DNA of 5,033 nt from Geminicoccaceae bacterium (GTDB lineage Bacteria > Pseudomonadota > Alphaproteobacteria > Geminicoccales > Geminicoccaceae): assembly GCA_030824835.1 (NCBI GenBank), contig JAPJRA010000347.1, positions 1 to 5,033 of the forward strand, given 5' to 3'. Positions 1 through 5,033 of this stretch are shown here, piece by piece. The position numbers and the translations under genes were made by a program. Positions within the stretch are counted from its first letter, which is position 1. Every line of letters starts with the position of its first letter. The notes under the pieces are model-generated. The model saw only the letters and a program-made list of their open reading frames with translations. It was not told where the DNA came from and ran no database searches.

Positions 1-529
1 TGCCGATCGGCAGGCTGCCGTAGGGCGCCGCCGGCCCGTCCGGCGTCACCATCGCCAGGTCGGCGCTGCCGCCGCCCAGGTCGCCCACCACCCCGTCCGG
101 CGCATGGAAGCTGTAGGCGATGCCCATGGCGGCGGTGTGCGCCTCCTCGTGCCCCCCCAGCACGGTGATCGCCTGGCCGGTGGCGCGCTCGGCCGCGGCC
201 AGGAACTCCGCGCCGTTCTCCGCGCGGCGCACGGCCTCGGTGGCGACGTACTCGATCTCGTGCGCCCGCAGGGCCCTGGCGATGTGCGCGAACCGGCGCA
301 GCGCATGCATGGCGCTGTCGGTCTCCTCGCGGCCGATGCGGCCGGTGGTGGCGAGGCTCTTGCCCAGCTCGCACAGCGACTTCTCGTTGAACAGGGCGAT
401 CGGCGCGCGGCACAACCGCTCGTAGACCACGAGCCGGATCGAGTTCGAGCCGATGTCGACGACGGCGAACGGCCCGGCCGGCGCGGTGTCGATGGTGGCG
501 GCGTCCAACGCCGGTTGCTCCGGCCTCAC
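1..529 (-). CDS. ppx: Exopolyphosphatase, Ppx/GppA family (N-terminal part, cut by left edge)
   Basis: Cytoplasmic enzyme expected to release phosphate from the ends of polyphosphate chains; the family also includes pppGpp phosphohydrolases. 176 codons are visible from a GTG start and the C-terminus lies outside the window. Visible motifs belong to the ASKHA-fold phosphatase domain: the first phosphate-binding loop DIGSNSIRL (residues 25-33), EAVRRAENG (98-106), the HEEA segment (127-130) whose second Glu, E129, aligns with catalytic E121 of E. coli PPX, and the second loop GDLGGGSADLAMV (149-161). GTG is chosen because it overlaps the ppk stop in GTGA and leaves a 20-residue lead before the first conserved strand, as in E. 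coli PPX. Ribosome binding is weak, consistent with coupling to ppk. One oddity is GGHEEA where SGxEEA is usual, encoded over a run of seven G. Family assignment is firm; PPX rather than GppA is inferred from the ppk neighbour. Confidence 0.93.
   Translation of the reverse strand, partial: MRPEQPALDAATIDTAPAGPFAVVDIGSNSIRLVVYERLCRAPIALFNEKSLCELGKSLATTGRIGREETDSAMHALRRFAHIARALRAHEIEYVATEAVRRAENGAEFLAAAERATGQAITVLGGHEEAHTAAMGIAYSFHAPDGVVGDLGGGSADLAMVTPDGPAAPYGSLPIG
526..529 (-). other. ppk/ppx stop-start overlap (GTGA)
   Basis: On the minus strand the sequence GTGA holds both the TGA stop of ppk (528-526) and the GTG start of ppx (529-527). No strong Shine-Dalgarno precedes the GTG; the nearest purine-rich stretches are GGCGAG, 11 bases away, and CAGG, 4 bases away. 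Together these suggest that ribosomes finishing ppk re-initiate on ppx. The overlap is seen directly; coupling is inferred. Confidence 0.8.
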
Positions 530-2742
530 GCTGCCTGGATCTCGCCCAGGCGGTTCAGCTGCAGCCGGGTGACACCTTTCTTCTTCAGGGCGCTGCCACG
601 GCCGGAGAGGCTCGGGTTGGTCATGAAGTAGGTGTGGGCCGAGAAGGCCTCCTCGTCGGGGCGAACCCGCTGGTAGGTGCCGTCGGGCTGCAGGATCCAG
701 CTGTTGGTCATGTCCTTGAGGTTGGCGACCATGACCTGCGACATGATCTGCTGATGGCACGTGTCGTTCTCGATCGGCACCAGCGTCTCGACCCGCCGCG
801 ACAGGTTGCGCTGCATCCAGTCGGCCGACGAGATGAACAGCTTGGCCTTCTTCGACGGCAGGCCGGCGCCGGCGCCGAAGCAGACGATGCGCGAGTGCTC
901 GAGGAACCGGCCGACGATGCTCTTGACCCGGATATTCTCCGAGAGGCCCGGCACGCCCGGCCGGAGGCAGCAGATGCCGCGGATGATCAGGTCGATCTTC
1001 ACCCCCGCCTGCGAGGCTTCGTACAGCTTCTTGATGATCTGGTCGTCGACCAGCGCGTTGAGCTTGGCCCAGATCTGCGCCTTACGCCCGGCCACGGCGT
1101 GCATCATCTCCTCGTCGATGTGGCGGACCAGGGTCTCGCGCAGATCGTGCGGTGCCAGGGCCAGTTTCTCGAGCTTGGCCGGGCGGGCATAGCCGGTCAT
1201 GAAGTTGAAGGTCTTGGCGGCGTCTCGGCCCAGAGCCGGATCGCAGGTGAAGAACGAAATGTCGGTGTAGATCTTGGCGGTCACCGGATGGTAGTTGCCG
1301 GTGCCGAAATGGCAGTAGGTGCGGTAGCCCTCGGCCTCGCGACGGACGACCATCGAGACCTTGGCGTGCGTCTTCAGCTGGATGAAGCCGTATACCACCT
1401 GGACGCCGGCGCGCTCCAGGTTGCGCGCCCAGCGGATGTTGCGCTCCTCGTCGAAGCGGGCCTTGAGCTCGACCAATGCCGTGACCGACTTGCCGGCATC
1501 GGCGGCCTCGATCAAGGCGGCCACGATTGGGCTGTCCTCGCTGGTCCGGTAGAGGGTCTGCTTGATCGCGATCACCGCCGGGTCGCGCGCCGCCTGGCGG
1601 ATGAACTGCACCACCACCTCGAAGCTCTCGTAGGGGTGATGGACGACGAAGTCCTTGGCCCGGATGGCGGCGAAACAGTCGCCGTTGAAGTCCTTGATCC
1701 GCTCCGGAAAACGCGGCGTGAACGGCGAGAACAGCAGCTCGGGCCGCTCTTTGCCGATCACCTGGGAGACGTCGGCCAGGCCCAGGATGCCGTCGACCTC
1801 GTCGATGTCACCGGCGTCGGCGTGCATGTGGCTGATCAGGAACGAGCGCAGCTGCTCGGGCATCCCGGCGCCGATGCTGAGCCGGATGACGCTGCCGAGA
1901 CGACGGCGCTTGAGCAGGCTCTCGAACAGCCGCACCAAGTCCTCGGCCTCCTCCTCGAGCTCGACGTCGCTGTCACGCAGGACCCGGAAGTAGCCGCCCC
2001 CCTTGCACTCGAAGCCCGGGAACAGGAACTGGGAGAAGGTGAGGATGAGCTGCTCGAGGCGCACGAAGCGGGGATATTCGCCGGGCAGGCGGACGAACCG
2101 CTCTAGCTTGCCGGGGAGCAAGACCAGCCCGAACAGCAGCTCACCCTTGCCGCGATCCAGCTCGAGCACCACGCCGATGCCCTTGTTGGGGATGAACGGG
2201 AACGGGTGTGCCGGATCGACCGCGATCGGGGTGAGGACGGCGATCGCCTCGTCGTCGAAGCGCTGGCGGAGGAAGTCGAGGTCGGCCGGCGACAGCTCGC
2301 CGACATCGAGGACCGCCACACCCTGGTCGCGCAGCAGTGCCGTGAGCTCGTGCCAGCAGCGCTGCTGCACCTGGGTCAGGGCGCTGACGCGCTGCTTGAT
2401 CGCCTGCAGCGCATCCATCGGGGTCATGCCGTCGGGGCCCACCGGCGGGATCGGCAGCCGCGCCACCTCCATCAGGCCGGAGACCCGCACCATGTAGAAT
2501 TCGTCGAGATTGTTGTCGGAGATGGACAGGAAGCGGAGCCGCTCGAGCAGCGGATGGTTGGGGTTGTCCGCCTCCTCGAGGACGCGCTCGTTGAAGGCGA
2601 GCCAGGACAGCTCCCGATTGATGAAATGCTCCGGCCGCAGCTCCACCTCGGGCAGTGGTGCCGCGGCCCTGGGAGCGCGCGCCCCCTTTGCCTCGGCGGG
2701 GCCTGCGTCGTTGGTGGTGATATCGGGGATGTCCTCGGTCAT
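526..2742 (-). CDS. ppk: Polyphosphate kinase 1
   Basis: Reversibly transfers the gamma-phosphate of ATP to a growing polyphosphate chain, usually at the inner membrane face. With the start at 2742 it has 738 residues; E. coli PPK has 688. Domains in order: N-terminal domain opening FINRELSWLAFNERVL (about residue 40), a middle domain (about 150-360), then two phospholipase D-like C-terminal domains. The autophosphorylated His is H459 in KTHAKV and the second active-site His is H616 in LEHSRI. Their spacing of 157 residues equals that of E. coli H435 and H592. The protein ends after the family motif MTNPSLSGRGSAL plus a short basic tail. The frame stays open upstream to ATG 2841 (771 aa) with another ATG at 2763. 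I prefer 2742 because the extra 33 codons are poorer in G/C at third positions (about 24 of 33) and match nothing conserved; its Shine-Dalgarno (GAGGG, 2 bases away) is too close, so the start is less certain than the function. First gene of a ppk-ppx operon. Confidence 0.96.
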   Translation of the reverse strand: MTEDIPDITTNDAGPAEAKGARAPRAAAPLPEVELRPEHFINRELSWLAFNERVLEEADNPNHPLLERLRFLSISDNNLDEFYMVRVSGLMEVARLPIPPVGPDGMTPMDALQAIKQRVSALTQVQQRCWHELTALLRDQGVAVLDVGELSPADLDFLRQRFDDEAIAVLTPIAVDPAHPFPFIPNKGIGVVLELDRGKGELLFGLVLLPGKLERFVRLPGEYPRFVRLEQLILTFSQFLFPGFECKGGGYFRVLRDSDVELEEEAEDLVRLFESLLKRRRLGSVIRLSIGAGMPEQLRSFLISHMHADAGDIDEVDGILGLADVSQVIGKERPELLFSPFTPRFPERIKDFNGDCFAAIRAKDFVVHHPYESFEVVVQFIRQAARDPAVIAIKQTLYRTSEDSPIVAALIEAADAGKSVTALVELKARFDEERNIRWARNLERAGVQVVYGFIQLKTHAKVSMVVRREAEGYRTYCHFGTGNYHPVTAKIYTDISFFTCDPALGRDAAKTFNFMTGYARPAKLEKLALAPHDLRETLVRHIDEEMMHAVAGRKAQIWAKLNALVDDQIIKKLYEASQAGVKIDLIIRGICCLRPGVPGLSENIRVKSIVGRFLEHSRIVCFGAGAGLPSKKAKLFISSADWMQRNLSRRVETLVPIENDTCHQQIMSQVMVANLKDMTNSWILQPDGTYQRVRPDEEAFSAHTYFMTNPSLSGRGSALKKKGVTRLQLNRLGEIQAA

Positions 2743-2879
2743 GACCCTCAGGCTTTTTCCCATTCCGGTCGACGGCGCGGCGACCCCACCGTGCACGCCC
2801 TGCGAGGCAATGCTATTACAGGGCTGCCGTAGCCCTGTCATCCGGCCCGCCTGGCCGTAGCGCGAAAGCTGAATCCGCC
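2743..2879. promoter_or_regulatory. Divergent ppk / sixA intergenic region
   Basis: These 137 bases separate the preferred ppk start (minus strand) from the sixA-like start (plus strand), so promoters for both should lie here unless ppk begins further upstream. The stretch around 2810-2820 is locally AT-richer than its surroundings. On the minus strand TGTAAT (2820-2815) resembles a -10 box, and ATGACA (2841-2836) resembles a -35 box 15 bases upstream, a spacing shorter than ideal. A transcript starting there would begin downstream of the ATG at 2841, which would favour the 2742 start for ppk. No convincing promoter or Shine-Dalgarno is visible for the plus-strand gene. Promoter calls here are weak. 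Confidence 0.4.
2818..2838. repeat. Perfect inverted repeat, 8-base arms, 5-base spacer
   Basis: ACAGGGCT at 2818-2825 and AGCCCTGT at 2831-2838 are exact reverse complements around the spacer GCCGT. The element sits in the middle of the ppk/sixA divergent region and overlaps the possible minus-strand -35 and -10 boxes. It could be an operator for a dimeric regulator or an RNA hairpin. It has no U-rich tail, so an intrinsic terminator is unlikely. It does not resemble the Pho box (two direct repeats of CTGTCAT-like sequence), although CTGTCAT itself occurs once at 2835-2841, at the right edge of the repeat. The symmetry is seen directly; the function is inference. Confidence 0.45.
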
Positions 2880-3407
2880 ATGCTCGAGCTGCTGCTCCTC
2901 CGTCACGCGAAGTCGCGCTGGGACCAACCGCACCTCGACGATCATGCCCGCGACCTGAATGTCCGCGGCGAGGCGACGGCGCCGGTGATGGGCTCCTGGC
3001 TGCAGCGGCGGCGCCTGGATCCCGACCTCGTGCTGTGCTCCACGGCCCGCCGCGCCATGCGGACCTGGCAGCTCGCTGCCACCTGCCTCGATCCGGTGCC
3101 CGAAACCGTGACCTGCGACGAGTTGTACCTGGCGGACGCGTCCAGGATGCTGGAGGTCGTGCGGCGCCGCGGCGGCACGGTCCCGCGCTTGATGCTGGTC
3201 GGCCACAATCCCGGCATGCACGTGTTCGCGAACAGGCTAGTCGCAGCCGGGCCGGCGGCCGAGCGGGCCCGGCTGGCCGAGAAGTTTCCCACGGCGGGCC
3301 TGGTGCAGCTCCGATTTGCCATCATAGCCTGGGCCGCTCTGCAGCCCGGCACGGGCGAGCTGATGGGCTTCTGGCGCCCGCGCGATCTGGCCGCCGGCGG
3401 AGCCTGA
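2880..3407 (+). CDS. SixA-type histidine phosphatase
   Basis: Histidine phosphatase (phosphoglycerate mutase-like) superfamily, closest in form to SixA, which removes phosphate from phosphohistidine on signalling or phosphotransfer proteins. 175 residues against about 161 for E. coli SixA, with no signal peptide, so cytoplasmic. The nucleophile motif RHAKS comes straight after the N-terminus (R8, H9), followed by DLNVRG (25-30), the STARRAMRT segment (54-62), an acidic E81 before LYLAD, and the second catalytic His in VGHNPG (H109). The ATG is chosen because MLELLLLRHAKS is the usual beginning of this family; no clear Shine-Dalgarno precedes it. It is divergent from ppk. The next gene downstream is 116 bases away, so cotranscription with it is doubtful. 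The real substrate is unknown; a small-molecule phosphatase of the same superfamily is the main alternative. Confidence 0.88.
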   Translation: MLELLLLRHAKSRWDQPHLDDHARDLNVRGEATAPVMGSWLQRRRLDPDLVLCSTARRAMRTWQLAATCLDPVPETVTCDELYLADASRMLEVVRRRGGTVPRLMLVGHNPGMHVFANRLVAAGPAAERARLAEKFPTAGLVQLRFAIIAWAALQPGTGELMGFWRPRDLAAGGA

Positions 3408-3523
3408 CACTCGCCGTTGCTTCGCAGCTGCGTATCTGACACTGACTGTCTCGAACCGGGCCTGGTCAGGCGGCAGGCGCTGCCCAATAACCCGGCAACG
3501 GCGAAAGAATCGGGGAGCGCTGA
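3408..3523. other. Gap between sixA-like gene and permease gene
   Basis: 116 bases without a gene. CTGACACT occurs twice as a direct repeat (3404-3411, beginning inside the sixA-like stop region, and 3436-3443), 32 bases apart. A small 5-bp hairpin (GGCAG, loop GCG, CTGCC) lies around 3472-3484 but lacks a T-run, so it is not a convincing terminator. No promoter of recognisable sigma-70 form is seen. The right end holds the permease ribosome binding site. Confidence 0.4.
3512..3517 (+). promoter_or_regulatory. Ribosome binding site of the permease gene
   Basis: GGGGAG ends six bases before the ATG at 3524, an ideal Shine-Dalgarno spacing. It fixes that ATG as the start and makes this the best-defined initiation site in the window. 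Confidence 0.75.
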
Positions 3524-4912
3524 ATGATCGGTCTGCTGGGCATCGTCCTGTCGCTGCTGCTGCTGATGTATCTGGCCTATCGCGGCATCAACGTGCTGCT
3601 GCTGGCGCCGGTCCTGGCGACCATGGCCGTCCTGTTCGCCGGCGGCGTGCCGGTGCTGGCCAGCTACACCCAGGTGTTCATGGTCTCGCTGGGCAAGTAC
3701 GTGGCCCAGTTCTTCCCGCTGTTCATGCTGGGCGCCATCTTCGGCAAGCTCATGGACGACAGCGGCAGTGCGAAGGTCATCGCCAACTGGATCGTCGACA
3801 AGGTGGGCGACCAGCGGGCCATCCTGGCCGTGGTGCTGGCCTGCGCCATCCTCACCTACGGTGGCGTGTCGCTGTTCGTCGTGGCCTTTGCGGTGTTCCC
3901 GATCTCGGTCGCGCTGTTCCGCCATGCCGGCGTGCCCAAGCGGCTCATCCCCGGGGCGATCGCCCTCGGCTCGTTCACCTTCACCATGACCGCGCTGCCG
4001 GGCACGCCCACGATCCAGAACGCGATCCCGGCCCCGTTCTTCGGCACCACCGCCTTCGCCGCGCCGGGCCTCGGCATCATCGCCGCCGTGATCATGTTCG
4101 GTGGCGGCATGCTGTGGCTGAGCTGGCGGGCGCGGATCGCCAACGGCCGGGGCGAGCGCTACGGGCACGAGAGCGACCCCGTGGCGGCGGCACCCGCGGA
4201 GGTGGCGGGACCGAGCTTTGCCGTCGCCATCGCCCCGATCGTCGTCGTCATCGCCACCAACTACATCGTCGCCAACTACGTGCTGCCGGCGATGGACACG
4301 AGCTATCTGGCAGAGGCCCGCTTCGGTGCCACCAGCATCGGCTCCGTACGCGGCATCTGGGCGATTATCGTCGCCCTGGTGGTGGCGATCCTGCTGCTGC
4401 TGGCCTTCAATCGAGCCTATTTCCGCGACCTGCGCCGATCGCTCAACGAGGGCACGCTGGGCTCGATGCTGCCGATCTTCAACACCGCGTCCGAGGTCGG
4501 CTACGGCGCCACCATCGCCTCGCTGCCGGCTTTCACCATGATCCGCGACGCCGTCCTCAACGTGGCACCGGGCAATCCGGTGGTTTCGCTGGCCGTGGCC
4601 GTCAACGTGCTGGCGGGCATCACCGGTTCGGCTTCAGGCGGCCTCAGCATCGCGCTGCAGACACTGGGCTCGACCTATGTCGAGCTGGCCAGGGAGCACG
4701 GCATCAGTCTCGACCTGATGCACCGTGTCGCCACGCTCTCGTCCGGCGGCTTCGACGCGCTGCCGCACAACGGCGCCGTGATCACCCTCCTCGGCATCTG
4801 CGGCCTGACCCACCGTGAATCCTATGCCGACATCGGCATGGTGGCCGTCGTCATCCCGGTGGCGGCGCTCGTCGTCGTGATCGTCCTCGGCAGCCTCTTC
4901 GGGAGCTTCTGA
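3524..4912 (+). CDS. GntP-family permease (proton/organic acid symporter)
   Basis: Inner-membrane secondary transporter of the GntP family, whose characterised members carry gluconate, other sugar acids or D-serine with protons. 462 residues, close to the usual 440-460. Hydrophobic segments run through the protein, for example about 2-19, 22-40, 61-76, 99-131, 141-156, 180-201, 231-254, 277-296 and 434-458, with a polar cytoplasmic-type loop at about 202-229. Family-like signatures include GGVSLFVVAF (113-122), ALPGTPTIQNAIP (157-169), NTASEVGYG (320-328), GITGSASGGLS (365-375) and SGGFDALPHNGAVITLL (407-423), which matches the conserved LPHNGA region near the C-terminus. The start is supported by GGGGAG six bases upstream. 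The next gene begins one base after its stop, so the two are probably cotranscribed. The substrate cannot be read from the sequence; a hydroxy acid such as hydroxybutyrate is possible, since alphaproteobacterial relatives are often linked to it, but no matching enzyme gene is in view. Confidence 0.9.
   Translation: MIGLLGIVLSLLLLMYLAYRGINVLLLAPVLATMAVLFAGGVPVLASYTQVFMVSLGKYVAQFFPLFMLGAIFGKLMDDSGSAKVIANWIVDKVGDQRAILAVVLACAILTYGGVSLFVVAFAVFPISVALFRHAGVPKRLIPGAIALGSFTFTMTALPGTPTIQNAIPAPFFGTTAFAAPGLGIIAAVIMFGGGMLWLSWRARIANGRGERYGHESDPVAAAPAEVAGPSFAVAIAPIVVVIATNYIVANYVLPAMDTSYLAEARFGATSIGSVRGIWAIIVALVVAILLLLAFNRAYFRDLRRSLNEGTLGSMLPIFNTASEVGYGATIASLPAFTMIRDAVLNVAPGNPVVSLAVAVNVLAGITGSASGGLSIALQTLGSTYVELAREHGISLDLMHRVATLSSGGFDALPHNGAVITLLGICGLTHRESYADIGMVAVVIPVAALVVVIVLGSLFGSF
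4901..4905 (+). promoter_or_regulatory. Ribosome binding site of the downstream exported-protein gene
   Basis: GGGAG, lying inside the last codons of the permease gene, ends eight bases before the ATG at 4914. It supports this ATG and the cotranslation of the two genes. Confidence 0.6.
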
Positions 4913-4913
4913 G

Positions 4914-5033
4914 ATGGGGGCACAGCTGAGCCGTCGCGTTGCCCTGGCCACGGGTCTGGCGCTGCCGCTGGCGGCGCGTGGTGCCCGGGCCGGGCTGCAG
5001 CTCCGCCTCGTCACCGGCGAGCTGCCGCCATAC
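4914..5033 (+). CDS. Probable periplasmic solute-binding protein (N-terminal 40 residues, cut by right edge)
   Basis: The reading frame stays open to the window edge and starts one base after the permease stop, with GGGAG eight bases upstream. The 40 visible residues form an export signal: MGAQLSRRVALATG with a twin arginine (R7, R8), a hydrophobic core to about residue 20, and an ARA cleavage site at about 24-26. SRRVAL partly fits the Tat consensus SRRxFLK, but the F and K positions are Ala, so Sec export is also possible. No lipobox Cys is present. The mature part begins LRLVTGELPPY, which resembles the first beta strand of family 3 (amino-acid type) solute-binding proteins, where an LxxxTxxxPPY pattern is common. 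Export is well supported; the family rests on about 11 residues. The position next to a GntP permease is unusual, since those transporters work without a binding protein. Confidence 0.6.
   Translation, partial: MGAQLSRRVALATGLALPLAARGARAGLQLRLVTGELPPY

Noticed and set aside
634..2106. A 490-codon open frame on the plus strand opposite ppk
   Set aside because: It lies wholly antisense to the unmistakable ppk gene, has a composition dominated by Asp, Leu, Val, Gly and Arg as expected from a GC-rich complement, and shows no domain motif. It is a shadow of GC-biased codon use.
2206..2832. A 208-codon plus-strand frame opposite the 5' part of ppk that could look like a gene upstream of sixA
   Set aside because: It is antisense to the conserved ppk N-terminal domain and has no family features.
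3389..3400. Palindrome CCGCCGGCGG at the end of the sixA-like gene as a terminator
   Set aside because: It has no loop, lies inside coding sequence and has no T-run after it. Such short GC palindromes are expected by chance at this base composition.
2942..4168. A 408-codon open frame on the minus strand across the sixA-like gene, the gap and the permease gene
   Set aside because: It crosses two real genes and the gap between them, is His/Gln/Arg/Gly-rich low-complexity sequence, and has no recognisable motif. This is typical antisense noise in high-GC DNA.
4114..4818. A 234-codon plus-strand frame within the permease gene in another frame
   Set aside because: It is dominated by Arg, Gly and His from out-of-frame reading of GC-rich codons; the permease frame carries all the membrane segments and motifs.

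Overview
This 5,033-base window is uniformly GC-rich, with GC-heavy third codon positions. It looks like ordinary chromosome from a high-GC proteobacterium. The gene content and protein style (ppk followed by ppx, a SixA-type phosphatase, a GntP-family permease) suggest an alphaproteobacterium, perhaps of the Rhodospirillales or a Reyranella-like lineage. That placement is an inference from protein flavour only. I see no rRNA, tRNA, insertion sequence, CRISPR array or attachment site.

Left half, minus strand: a polyphosphate operon. ppk (polyphosphate kinase 1, about 738 aa, complete) is followed by ppx (exopolyphosphatase of the Ppx/GppA family, N-terminal 176 codons, running off the left edge). 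The ppk stop and ppx start share four bases (GTGA), so translation of the enzyme that makes polyphosphate and the enzyme that breaks it down is probably coupled.

Centre: a divergent intergenic region of about 137 bases between ppk and a plus-strand SixA-type histidine phosphatase gene. It contains a perfect 8+8 inverted repeat, the best candidate regulatory site in the window.

Right half, plus strand: the sixA-like gene, a 116-base gap without a gene, a complete 462-aa GntP-family permease, and one base later the beginning of an exported protein. Its start (Tat-like signal peptide, then a short motif typical of family 3 solute-binding proteins) suggests a periplasmic binding protein. It is cut by the right edge.

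Functionally the window combines phosphate and energy storage (PPK/PPX), phosphohistidine removal (SixA), and uptake of an unidentified organic acid (GntP permease plus a possible binding protein). All the well-covered genes belong to known families, and I found no convincing new system. The points most worth checking are the palindrome between ppk and sixA, the pairing of a secondary transporter with an exported binding-protein-like gene, and the placement of a phosphohistidine phosphatase opposite a kinase that works through phosphohistidine.
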